A program made the translations under genes and the position numbers. Positions 19,702-29,834 of a stretch of 64,000 nt of DNA are shown here, one piece after another (within the stretch, counting starts at the first letter, position 1; each line of letters starts with the position of its first letter). Below the pieces are notes generated by a model, which saw nothing but the letters and a program-made list of their open reading frames with translations, had not been told where the DNA came from and did no database searches. Origin of the DNA: Rhynchopus euleeides (lineage: Eukaryota; Euglenozoa; Diplonemea; Diplonemida; Diplonemidae); the NCBI GenBank assembly GCA_963210315.1, contig OY723258.1, positions 1,116,001-1,180,000 on the forward strand, given 5' to 3'.

Positions 19702-19848
19702 ATGCCTCTTCTTAAGAGGAAGAATGGAGGGCGCCAGTTCAACCTACTGCCCCAAACGAGTGCCAAGGCAGTGCCTGCTGCTCCGCGCCTCCTCCGCCAG
19801 CGCCATCCCCTGCTGAAAAAAGGTATTGTCCTAAAGCTATCCTACTGA
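19702..19848 (+). CDS. Small ORF, 48 residues, uncertain
   Basis: ATG 19702 follows a pyrimidine tract (TTTTTCCCCCCTGTTTCCC). It begins MPLLKRKNGGRQFNLLPQ, is basic and ends at TGA 19846-19848. A possible GT donor (AAAAAAG|GTATTG) lies at codon 40, so it might be a first exon. There is no family match. Codon use is GC-rich like true genes nearby, but it is short. Confidence 0.25.
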   Translation: MPLLKRKNGGRQFNLLPQTSAKAVPAAPRLLRQRHPLLKKGIVLKLSY

Positions 19849-21104
19849 ACCAGGCAATGCCGAGGGGAGGGAGGGGGGGAATGGAACAGGCGGAAGGGGC
19901 TGCCGCTGGAGCGCAACGAATGAGCTCTGCTATGCTCGCTTGGTATATTTCTTATGGACCCCTTCCCCCCACCCCTTCTCACCGTATCTGAAGGGGATGG
20001 GGAAATGAGTGGGGAGGATATAGCCGGATCTGGCCAAGCCTGTCTCACTGTCTCTCTCTAACAAGTCAATCATGACAATGCGCAATGGTGGATGGGGTTG
20101 GGGGGGGGGAGAGGGGGGAGGGGGGGTTGGAAATCGGGGTTCTATGCAACAAAAGACTGGCCAGGCGTAGACTCTAGATCTCGGGGGCATCGCAAAACCT
20201 GCGATGTGTGAGAGCAAGGGGGGGGGGGGTGGAGGGGGGGAGGGGTGAGAGGCGGAGATCGACTCTGTTTTCTTACTGTTTTCTCTGCTTATTTACCACA
20301 CAGGCCTCCCCCTCCCACCACCCCCCCCACCACCATGACTGGCATTGCACAATTCACCCCCCCCCCCCAGGCCTGGGCGGGGAACGAGCCCTTTTTCCAG
20401 GTTTTTTGGGTCGGGGAACCAGGTTTTTTCTAAGAATTTTTACAAGGGATTTTTTGCTCGCCCCCCCACAGTTTCCATGCGCGTGCCCGTCAGGCGGGAC
20501 TTTTTCTATGATTTCTCTCCGCGTCATCATGTGACAGCTCTAGAGTGATGCCCAGTTCTTGAGAGATGCATACGGCAGAGAGTGCCCCTCATGCGCGTTA
20601 CAGCTGAAAATGAATGAGGATCACCTGGCGCTCGTTCTCATCGGGGGTTGTGCTCCGCAGGGACTCAATACACCTTGGCACCCTCGTAGGACTGGACATG
20701 CCAGCAGCTGAAGGACAGTTACAAAGCTGCCACTCACCACCCACCTGCTGGCCCTTCAGGTCTGAAAGCCCAAAAGCTCCCGGGGATTTTTAAGCACATG
20801 CATGATGCGTAAAAGTGTAGGAGTGCTTCCGACGACCTGCTTCTTTTCAGTGTGTCTTGCTATTTCGTGTTCACATGTGCTCCACACCCACATCAAAGCA
20901 GCAGGCTAGGGTGGTGGAAGCGTCAACGCATCATTAAGGAAGAAGGAAGCACGGTCGCTACGCTTTTTGCTGTGGTGCGGACCATATTCAGCGCAGTAGG
21001 GTGACCTCTCCGATTTTCCAAAACTGCTGGTTTACTGGTTTGGGGAACGGTCGCCGGCAGACCGTTGAAATGCCCGTGTTAGCAAGGCACACTCACGTTT
21101 CAGG

Positions 21105-21257
21105 TAGCGTGCCGCGTGTCACGCATGTCGCGAACGCGGCGAGTGCATCTCCCAGGTGGGGAAGTCCGACCTCCTGTCCGATGTCAACCAGGCTTCGAAG
21201 AAGCGCTTCATGGATGCGGCGCTGACCTCTTACGCTGCACTGTACCCGGGGAAGTGA
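21105..21257 (+). pseudogene. Orphan terminal exon or gene fragment
   Basis: A 50-codon open stretch ending TGA 21255-21257 shows strong GC3 bias and protein-like composition: it starts RAACHACRERGEC and ends SYAALYPGK. It begins right after TTTCAGGTAG, a possible acceptor. No upstream exon could be joined with confidence and no family is recognised. It is either the last exon of an unresolved gene or a relic. The repeat motif at 21282 follows its stop by 25 bp. Confidence 0.3.
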
Positions 21258-21281
21258 GATGGACGGGCAAACGCTACATGG

Positions 21282-21551
21282 GGGGTCTGGGGGGCGGAGC
21301 CCCCCAGCCGCCGGAGGCCACGGTCGCGAACATCTGTTCGTGTGGGCGTACAGATTCTGGCGTACAGATTGATTCTGGTAGCGAACATCTGTCCGTGTGG
21401 GCGTACAGATTCTGTGCGAGTTGGCTGCGTCCTCCTGAGGCGACTGGAATGGTTGGACCCCGACCTGATGGGATTCGAAGGACTCGAGTACGAGACATAC
21501 GCCACAGGGGGGTCTGGGGGGCGGAGCCCCCCAGCCGCCGGAGGCCACGGT
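21282..21551 (+). repeat. Two copies of a GC-rich palindromic repeat
   Basis: CTGGGGGGCGGAGCCCCCCAG, a 9-bp-arm hairpin followed by CCGCCGGAGGCCACGGT, occurs at about 21286-21324 and 21512-21551. A third copy is at 23778-23817, inside the inverted-repeat element at 23638. Between the first two copies, GCGAACATCTGTYCGTGTGG and its continuation GCGTACAGATTCTG are tandemly repeated. The motif may be a mobile or recombinogenic sequence. Confidence 0.8.
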
Positions 21552-22909
21552 AGTGAACGTCTGGCTCTCCAGTTGGCCAGCGGCGAACTGTACGGGGGAC
21601 AGACTTCCCTTCCATCCTTGTGCGTGTCGACTGGGAAAAAATGAGAAAAAAAATTTCCTCTGCGAAACAACCTTAGAAAAAAAATCCCCTCACAAAATTC
21701 TTAGAAAAAAACTTTTTGGTCCCTTACAAAAATTCTTAGAAAAAAAGTTCAGAATCCTGAAAGTGGGGAACAAGCCCCCCAGTTAGGAACAGCCCTGCCC
21801 CCCCCTCGATTTTTTATCTTTTATGTTGACATTGTGCCTCCCCATTTTTTCAGCAATACTTCGGGCACTCATACAATATGACCACGTCTTGCTCCCAGAC
21901 CCATGCACCCCCCGCCACCCCCCGATTGCTGCGAGAAAAACAGATGCAAAAAAACAAACTATGCCCAGAACGTCAGAACTCATCATATTGTGTGCGAGGT
22001 TGTTATGTATTTTACGCCCACCCACACCCCCCCTACCCCCCCCCCCCCCGCCCCCTCTCTCACTCCGTCCACAGCCCCTCAATGTCTTCGCTTTTTGAGG
22101 GACAGCGCACGGGAGCCCGGGGATAGTTCAGCTATCTCGTCAGTTCACGGGCTCCTGCTGTGCGGTTCTTTGGGGAGAAGGTTAATCTTGCGGGGGGAGG
22201 GGGGGGGGGGAGAGGGAGGACGATAGCTTGAGAGCTTGAGGGTTAGCAAAGCCACTCTGCACTGAAACTGCATTTTTCTTTTTGACTCTACCCCCCCCAC
22301 CCCCACCCCTTCCCCCCACCCACCCCCCCCCCCCTCTCAGCAGAGTCGCAGTCAGGGAATACAACAGAGGCAAAGGGGAAAGCGGGTAATGGACAAATAC
22401 AAGTAGTTCAAATAGCCTTCACCGCAGTGCACCTCTCTGGATGAACGGGGGAGGGGGGGCGGGGCGGGTCTCCGGTATTGATAGTGGAACGCGATATGCA
22501 ACAACACAGGATGCATAGGAGGGGGGGAGGGAGAGGGACGATGGGCTGTGTGCCCGGAGGCGTCCTGGGAAGCAGAACTCACCCATGACCCCCCCCTCCT
22601 CCCCTTTTAAGAGGGGCCGGTGGCGCTAGCGGCCGGTGGCGCTAGCCCTCGACATAGCTGCTTGGGATTCACCACAACGTCGCTGCAGCACACAGGATTT
22701 TTGAAACAAAGTTGTCATGTTATTCCGTATCAGCCAACCCTTATGACACACACCCACACACCCTTGAGTTTGCACTCATCTACACAAGGTGTACACACCG
22801 GGAGCCTCGCAGCCTGACGGCTGGTGATTGTTGCCGGCTCAGAAGCCCTGCGTGCGCAGAACCCCTGGTTGGGGGGAGGGGGGCAAGGGGGTTTCTCTGT
22901 GGCGGGGCC

Positions 22910-23433
22910 ATGTCGTCGCTGATGCAGCTGCAGCCTTCAGAGGCTGCAGAGCTGAAGCGGAAGAAGGTTGACATGAAGATCAAGAACGAGAAATACCTCC
23001 GTGCACACCCGGAGCTGGGCGTGCTGCTGCATGAGGTGATCGGCAAGGTATCATCGGGGCAGACTCTTCGCATTGCATTGGGAAGAGTGTGTTACAGTGT
23101 AAAGTGTACAATGTACAGTCGAGGGTATCATCAGGGTTTTTCGCACTCCGTGTGACCTATCCACTAAACAGAAAGATTAATGTGTGTGTGTGGCAGTGGG
23201 AGGAAAAATAGTACTCCACAAATCAAATCTGTGTGTGGACTATAGTTTGGGTCACCGCCACCCTGTGCAGATCATCTCCAACTTTTTCCCCCTGTTACAC
23301 CACACAGACGCTGCTCGCAGCACCAAACGATCCTGTCGATTTTGTTGAGAACTTCATGATCAGCGCAGACTTGGGCCAGGTCGTGCAGGAGGGCTTTGAA
23401 CGCAAGGCACGAATGGTGGAACCCCTCGAATAG
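22910..23433 (+). CDS. RIIAD1-like protein (RIIa domain), two exons
   Basis: Exons 22910-23047 and 23308-23433 (phase 0; AAG|GTATCA donor, CCACACAG acceptor) give 87 residues, close to the ~92 residues of RIIAD1. The motif KIKNEKYLRAHPELGVLLHE matches the conserved NEKYLR.H.E core of RIIAD1 proteins, followed across the intron by PNDPVDFVENFM, equivalent to the second RIIa helix (dimerisation/docking fold of cAMP-dependent kinase regulatory subunits). Such proteins often serve in cilia and flagella by binding AKAP-type helices. The start is set by ATG 22910 because the upstream frame lacks family similarity. The intermediate sequence 23277-23307 could be a longer exon 2 by an alternative acceptor, but skipping it gives the best family length. 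Confidence 0.75.
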
Positions 23434-23637
23434 CACCGCTCGATCTGACCCAGCTGTTGGATTCAGCGGGAATGCCCAGGCCCTCCCACCCCCAAGCCAG
23501 GAGGGGATGGTGGGGCTGGGCCTGCACTTACACACCCCAGAGGGTTGCCACGGCTGCCGAAGAGGCTTTCCGTGCACCCTCTGTCTAGCCCCAGGTTATG
23601 GCAAAGTCGGAAGAGAGTCGCCCCCCCCCCCCCCCTA

Positions 23638-24222
23638 GGGCTAAGTTGGCGTGATACGTGATACGTATCGCGTATCAGATACGTATCACGTATCACGATT
23701 CGCGTCTCGCGTATCACTGCATGGGGTCAATGTTTTCGGTCCCCACACCCAGGAGCCAGCAGATCGCCTTTCAGGAGGTCTGGGGGGCGGAGCCCCCCAG
23801 CCGCCGGAGGCCACGGTAGTGAACATCTGTCCCCGGGCTGACATATCGCCCGTGACATGTCAAGCACCTGACCAAATTCGGTGGGTCATTGGGACAGTAG
23901 TTCGGAATCGCCCTGCTCCCTGGGCCCCAGTGGGGCCCAGGGGGCGGGGGCAGATCAGAAATAATATTCTGGTCGGGCAGGCTGGTCAGGCCTGCCCTAC
24001 CAAGGTTTCGGACTGAAATTAAACAGGTGGGGCAGCCGCCCTACCTGCCTGACCAGGCACGAGACCACTGAACACCTGATGCGGCCGCCGTATCGGATAC
24101 GTGTCTAGAAAGGGGCTCGGCGGCACGCCTGCCGTATCAGCGCCGTTGCCGTATCGGATACGTATCACGTATCGCCCCCGCCAAAATAGTGCTCTGAAAC
24201 GCGTATCATGCCAACTTAGCCC
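23638..24222. mobile_element. TA-flanked short inverted-repeat element (family 1, GATACGTATC repeats)
   Basis: Termini GGGCTAAGTTGGC / GCCAACTTAGCCC lie inside TA on both sides; the left flank is poly-C. Both subterminal regions (23651-23705 and 24088-24207) are crowded with the motif GTATC..GATACGTATCACG. The interior holds one GC-rich hairpin repeat (23778) and no ORF. It looks like a MITE whose subterminal repeats are transposase-binding sites. Confidence 0.75.
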
Positions 24223-24224
24223 TA

Positions 24225-25357
24225 GGGGGGGTCAAATGCTGTCAATGTGACCCATTTTTCAACTTCCGCGCTAAGTGCATTTTTCGGGCAAAAAATCATG
24301 TTCTCGACCCCAAACCGATCGGGAAATGCCGCAAACTATGGTTTTCAGCACCAGGGGGCCAAAGAAAAAACTTTTTTTGCGGTGCCCACATGTGGTACCA
24401 AAGGGGGGTTTGATTGGGGCTGTCGCTTGAAAAAGGGCCAAAACTAAACCAGAACTACATGTTTTCAGGTCTGTGATGTGCCTCATGTGCAGTGTCTATC
24501 ACAGACCTCGATCAGATATGGCTTTGGCAGCATCTTTCCGTCAGCAGTCGTGTCAACATCGACACTGCAGACCCCTCCCTGACGAGAGTAGTACGGGTGC
24601 TGTCTTAGTGATTCTGTACCATTTCAATCCCGACTTTTAGGTTTCCACATAATTCAGGCAACCGTTCTGGAAACTTTGAGCGGATCCGGGAGAGCAACAC
24701 GCCACTTTCGAATGACTGGAAACAGCTTTCGCGCCAACTACAGACGGCCCCCCTTCATCAGCTGCGTCCGTCTTCAACAGCACCAACACAGCCTTGAACC
24801 AGCAGAAGGAAACAGTCGCCATCACAAGCTGAGTAGCAGCTCGTCACCCAGCAGCACCTCGAGAGCAGCCAGACCAGGAATGTGCATATTTTTTCGTTTG
24901 AGAAGTCCTGAGCACGTCTCGGTTGTGTAAGACGCGTGCACAAGATTCAGCTAGCCAGCCGTACTTTGTCCCAGATAGCCTCCCCCAAACGGAACCCGAG
25001 TGGCGCCTGGCCGTTGTTGCTTGCCAAGTGCAGCTGTCATTCGAGTTCTAGTGTTTGTCGTCCGCCGAGACTGTGTGGTCTCTATTGGTGTGTCACGATG
25101 GCCGGTAGTGGCAGGTCTGCCACCACCGTTGCACACACACCATGTGGAACCCCCCTTTGGTACCACATGTGGGCCAGAAAAAAAGTACCGCAAAAAAAGT
25201 GCTCTCTTTGGCCCCCTGGTGCTGAAAACCACAGTTTGCGGCATTTCCCGAGCGGTTTGGGGTCGAGAACATGATTTTTTGCCCAAAAAATGCACTTAGC
25301 GCAGAAGTTGAAAAATGGGGTCACATTGACACCTTTTACTAAGGGTTTGACCCCCCC
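24225..25357. mobile_element. TA-flanked element with ~200-bp inverted repeats (GGGGGGGTCA ends)
   Basis: Begins GGGGGGGTCAAATG after TA and ends ...TTTGACCCCCCC before TA, followed by poly-C. The terminal inverted repeats extend about 190-205 bp (to about 24415 and from about 25150), sharing CAACTTC.GCGCTAAGTGCA, ATCATGTTCTCGACCCCAAA and TTTTCAGCACCAGGGGGCC. The interior (24416-25150) has no recognisable gene. Its left TA is shared with the element at 23638-24222. Confidence 0.8.
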
Positions 25358-25374
25358 TACCCCCCCCCCCCCTA

Positions 25375-25824
25375 GGGCAGTGGTGGCAGCGTACGGCCGT
25401 ACGGTACGCGTACGCGTACGCCGTACGCACTTTCTGAAAATTGCGCTGCGTACGCGTACGCAGATTTTGCGTACGGCTGGTATTCCAGGTCTCTCAGCAC
25501 ACAGTAGGCCACCCAGCGGGTGGCTGGGCCCTGGCCTTTGCTCTTGCCTTTCACAGATGGTTCCTTGCCGCGCACGTGGCGAATAACTCGCAACACCTGC
25601 AAGTACACCCGCAAGCATACTGCAAAAGGTACCACTTCCGACTGGAAGGCTCGAAGGCTGCCCCTGGTACACCTGAGTTCGACTGTCGGATTTGGTGTGC
25701 GGCCATGGCCGTCTCCTGTGCTCCATAGACTGCCGTACGCAGCGCCGTACGCGTACGCGTACGCGTACGCCGTACGCACTTTTTGAAAATCACGCTGCGT
25801 ACGCGTACGCAGCCACCACTGCCC
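25375..25824. mobile_element. TA-flanked short inverted-repeat element (family 2, GCGTACGC repeats)
   Basis: Termini GGGCAGTGGTGGC / GCCACCACTGCCC inside TA. Subterminal palindromes are GCGTACGCGTACGC and CCGTACGC, clustered at 25388-25475 and 25733-25811 with a shared CGCACTTT.TGAAAAT. There is no ORF. Its architecture is the same as the element at 23638, but the sequence is unrelated. The left flank is poly-C (25360-25372). Confidence 0.75.
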
Positions 25825-25826
25825 TA

Positions 25827-26983
25827 GGGGGGGGTCACTGGGGGGGACAAACCCCAAAATTCCACTTTCCCTCGGAGGTCATTTTTGGGCCAAAAAAATA
25901 TGAAAAACCGGTACAGAATATGTCGGAACCCGGAAATACCCCCACTACAACATGATCTGTGGCCTTGTTACCCTCTCAGACCCCATCCTAATTTTCCATA
26001 CCACAACTTGTACCGAGCCCACCCCCGGTGGGCAAGGTCTCATCGTGATCAACATGCAATGGGCCAAGAAAAGCTCTGTTCCACCCTTCAAAGCTGCCGA
26101 GAGGTTCCTGTGGAGTCTATCGGAACAGCGGTGCAAGCCCTGCTGTGAGATAGCGGTGCTGCAGGTCGCAGATATCGCACAAGAAGGTACCTACCGGTTG
26201 TTGTACCGGAAGCACACCATGGTGAAGGTGCAGCACAGGTGGCACGGTTGCCCCTGTACGAACATATACTCCACTGCAGCGCTCGCACCCTAGTGCTGAC
26301 GTGAGCCGAGGTCGGTGTGGATCGAATTCAAACAGGTGTGGTGCACGACTGGCTGGAGGATCTCCTCTCGTCAATGACAGTACAGCTGATCAGCCGCTTT
26401 CAGTGTACAGCCTCAACGGTGACTGCACTCGCACAGGTCACCGCAAGCGGAATAGTGAATATTGAGGTGGGGAAATCCCCCTGTACCCTCGGCAGAGGAT
26501 GTGCGCGCATTTGCGAAGCGACCGCGTCCCCAGACAACTGCCCAGGAAGCGTTCCTGGAGATACTTGGCCCACAAACAGGGCGAGATCCGCAGCTTCCTG
26601 GGAAGGAAACGGGGTGCTGAATTGATGGATCGCGCCGAGGAGAGCGGGCTCCACCAGGATGAATTCACCATACTTGAGCTCCAGGAGAACCTCCTGGACG
26701 ATATGTATGCGGAACTTGATACAATGCCTCTTCCCAGTGGTTGTAGTCAAAAAATGACGAAGCCACGCTACTACCCCGAGGTACAAGTTCTGGTAGGAAA
26801 ATAAAAAATGGGCGAAAAATGCCTTCCCGGGTGTCAAAAATCACCGAAATGGGCCTAAAACCTGTTTTCCACCACATATCGGCCAACAGCTACCCAAAAA
26901 TAGGCTCTCCGGGGGTCGGAATGGGGGTGTCGGAAAAATTGCTGTTTGTCTACCACTTTTCCTTAGCAGTGACCCCCCCCCCC
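25827..26983. mobile_element. TA-flanked element with GGGGGGGTCA-type ends
   Basis: Begins GGGGGGGGTCACTG after the TA of the preceding element and ends CAGTGACCCCCCCCCCC before TA and poly-C. The inverted repeats are shorter and imperfect (GGGTCACTG, then ACAAAC further in). One plus frame (25952-26293) has a Cys/His-rich stretch (QRCKPCCEIAVLQ, HRWHGCPC) that could be a worn domain. No transposase is recognised. Confidence 0.65.
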
Positions 26984-27426
26984 TACCCCCCCCCCCCTGC
27001 CCCCTGCCCACCGCCCCCTGCCCCTCCCCTCCGGTTGTTGGAGACACATGCCAGCCACACACTATCTGAGGCTGGGCGAATAGTGCGCCTGCGGGTGGAG
27101 CAGGATGTGCAACTCGCTGCAGTCCAGAGAAGGATTCTATGATGACAAGGTCACACACACAATTGGCCAGGCCCACCCTCGCAAGCGCACCCCCTGTCCA
27201 CGCAAAAAAAAAATATACGCCGGCGTTTCTTTTTCAAAACACACCGAACTCACAGGGGGGTTTGCTTTGTTCCATAGTATACTCGCTGCTGCCACCACGC
27301 CCACCCCACCACCCCACCACCCCCACCTCGAGACACCCAAGGCAAGCACAGGATTGGGGGCACCCGTGTCGCACCGCTCTCTGTGTCCCACCCACCCGCC
27401 TGCTCGCCCTACCTGCCTTTCTCGCA

Positions 27427-27702
27427 ATGGAGCGGAGCGAGGCCACTGAGGTGCCGGAGGACGCGTTTCCGCCGGGGACTGCTGTGACGATTGTGGACCT
27501 TTCCACCGTGCTCCGTGTGATGGGCGAGGCGCACTGGACTGACGACCTGACCCCCTTCTGCGGGGGGAACTGGCGGGGCAAGGTCATCCGGCACCTCGGG
27601 GCTAACACATTCGTGCATTTCGACCCTCCGGAGACTGCATCGCCTTGGGAGCCGATGGAAATTTCACTCACCTTCCCGCGCGCATGCCTGGCACGAGCAT
27701 AA
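27427..27702 (+). CDS. Small conserved-looking protein, unknown function
   Basis: A 91-residue ORF from ATG 27427 to TAA 27700-27702, with GC-rich third positions like neighbouring genes. It is acidic to neutral with a compact beta-rich look: VTIVDLSTVLRVMGEAHW, WRGKVIRHLGANTFVHF, then WEPMEISLTFPRACLARA. The spacing of hydrophobic and Gly residues suggests a small barrel such as an SH3-like or Tudor-like fold, but this is only an impression. It has no signal peptide or membrane segment. A cytosine-rich leader precedes it. It is same-strand with all neighbours. Confidence 0.55.
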   Translation: MERSEATEVPEDAFPPGTAVTIVDLSTVLRVMGEAHWTDDLTPFCGGNWRGKVIRHLGANTFVHFDPPETASPWEPMEISLTFPRACLARA

Positions 27703-29834
27703 GCTGAACCGTGACGGAGGACACGGAGGACGGAGGACAGGCAAGGTCATCCTGAGCCTGAGGCTGGTGGAACGGAGGTAACAAGGGCGGGTGGGTGTGG
27801 TGGGGCGGGAGTGGGAGTGGGGTGGGGGGGTGGGGGGGCGGGTTATGTAATACAGTGCACTGTCCACCTGCCCCAAGAAACGGTTTGTGTCTGTGTGGCA
27901 GTCGGGGCCACCTAAAGAGCAGGGTGTTCGGTGTGTTCTGCATTGCACTTCCTCCAAAAAAATATTCTCGTGTGGGTGTGTGTGTGGGGTGTGCGCGGTG
28001 TATCTTATTGTCCTGGCATTGTTCCATTGCACCCAGTGCTGTACACATATGATCTGACCTGACCGGGAAAACTCTGGGGGGGAAGAGGGCGAGAGGGTGC
28101 TCGAAGGGCGTGGGGTGGGTGTGCATCCGTTTTTTTTCCACTTGTGTGTTGGATTCGGTGCAGAAGGAATGCATGTGAAACCGCCATGTAAACTGGCCTG
28201 CTTTTTTTTATAACACGCACTCCCATTTTTTTTCTTGCTGGGCAGGGTTGCACCCACCCCCACTATGTGTGGGGGTGGTGCCTCTGTCTCGGTGTGTTGG
28301 CATGGGTTTAGAGTGTTACTACAGGCAGGCGAGTATGTGGCAGCCCCACGATGACTGGCGATGCCCCGATGCCTATGGGGCTGTGTGTGCGAGTCCACAT
28401 CAGACAGGAGTGCCACCGAACGGCCGATGTCTCCTCTTTCAGCACCCCTATCTAGCTCAAGCCCTTGTGGAAGTTGCTTCGCGCGTGAACAGTCGCACGC
28501 AGTGGTGTTGCGACCCGTTTGCCTTTTCCCCCCAGGGACGGGGCGACCAGCACAGCGGGGGGATTTCCTGGGTTGTATTCTTCCGATAGACCTTTCTACC
28601 CCACCTCCCTGCCCACGCGCATCTGTGCGCGTATTGTGGTTTTCTCGAGCAGCTTCTTCGGCATTCTTTGCCACCCCTGCAAGGTATCTGGAAGATGCGC
28701 GTTACAGGAGGCCGGTTTGGGGGCCTGCATGCAGAATGCAGCAAAATAGACCTGGTCGTCTTGCACATTTTCGAGCTACTCTGCGGTGTTGTTCTTGAGA
28801 AGCAACCAGTGCTGAGTCCTCCTTGGCGTGTTCATCGCCAGCACTTTAAACTGAGATAGTGACGGGCCTGAAACAGAGCATGTCTGCGACAAGCCAACTG
28901 CGAAATACGGGGGGTCGGGTTTTGAGGTTCTTTGGATGCTCGACTTTTATATTACCAGTTCCGAGTGACGAAGCAAAGTGAAGTCGCAAAGGAGCGAAAT
29001 CAAATCGTCCGACTTGGAAATACGACAGACAAACAGAGCGGGCCGAGCCGACGTACCACTGCTGTACACCGGCTAGCAGTGAAGGCATGTGGCTACCGGT
29101 CTCGTTTTGTGAAGTCTGATGTGCACCGTATAAATTACAATCGCCATGTGTTCTCTGGACTTGAGGTGTAATGCTGCAGAGATACCTTGGCAGTACGGCG
29201 TGCCTCACTGAGTTGGAGACTGGGGTGTCATGGGCATTCATGTCACGTCCAGTGTGTGAGTGTGCACACAGTGCGCACACCGGGAAGAATACTCCATGCC
29301 CCTACCTGGAGGAGAAGACACACGACCCCGCTAAAATTGTTACGAAAGAACTACGAATTGCGGGGTGTCTGGTGCATGCCTGGATTCTGAAGCAGGCGGG
29401 GGGCTCGAGAGGGTTCGTCTGAGGGCTCAGACAGCTGTGATGGACGATCCTGTTGGCGACATTGTTCTCAGAGGATAGCGGACACCAAGGCAGGCCGTTT
29501 ATCTGGCACGCCGGTCCCCCTTGATGCATGAGATCCAACGAGACCACATGGTGCCCTTCCAGGCCTGTTCATGGTCCACATGAACGACACAGTTAGTGAT
29601 AGCTGGCGGCGCCCCCTCCCCCTCCCACCTATATATGCACCCGCCCTTCCCTCCCCCCCTTGCAGAAGCGCATCGTATGTGTCATGCTCGCCCTCACTGG
29701 TGCAGCGCACGTGCCAGTGTAACTTGGGTGACAGGCGATCACCGTATCATTGTTCGTGCAAGACAGCTTCAACACCACCAACCCTTCCCTGACAGCCCTC
29801 TGCCACACACACACACAAACCTTTACTCTTTAAA
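27703..29834. other. Long intergenic stretch
   Basis: No confident gene. A plus frame ending TAG at 28587-28589 has a protein-like last portion (HPYLAQALVEVASRVNSRT) preceded by TTTCAG, which could be an orphan exon, but no partner was found. Purine- and pyrimidine-rich tracts occur near 27790-27840 and 29610-29665. The 3' end carries CTTCCCTGACAG (AG at 29794-29795), a possible leader acceptor for the next gene. Confidence 0.4.

Larger units (their letters stand above)
20420..21750. repeat. AT-rich inverted repeat pair
   Basis: TTTTTTCTAAGAATTTTTAC followed by AAGGGATTTTTTGC at about 20423-20457 is the reverse complement of blocks at about 21665-21745 (several TTCTTAGAAAAAAA units about 30-40 bp apart, with TCCC and CTTAC between). 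Both sides border C-rich tracts. The pair may mark the ends of a roughly 1.4-kb element. Confidence 0.45.
19550..22909. other. Repeat-rich intergenic region
   Basis: This 3.4-kb stretch holds poly-G and poly-C tracts (20100-20260, 20360, 22030, 22290-22335), an AT-rich inverted repeat (20420/21700), two copies of a GC-rich hairpin motif, a tandem 34-bp repeat (about 21326-21415) and two weak coding candidates listed separately. No confident gene is seen. Confidence 0.5.

Noticed and set aside
25952-26293. Possible transposase fragment with Cys/His residues in the element at 25827
   Set aside because: No DDE or other catalytic motif and no supporting frame conservation; noted only within the element entry.
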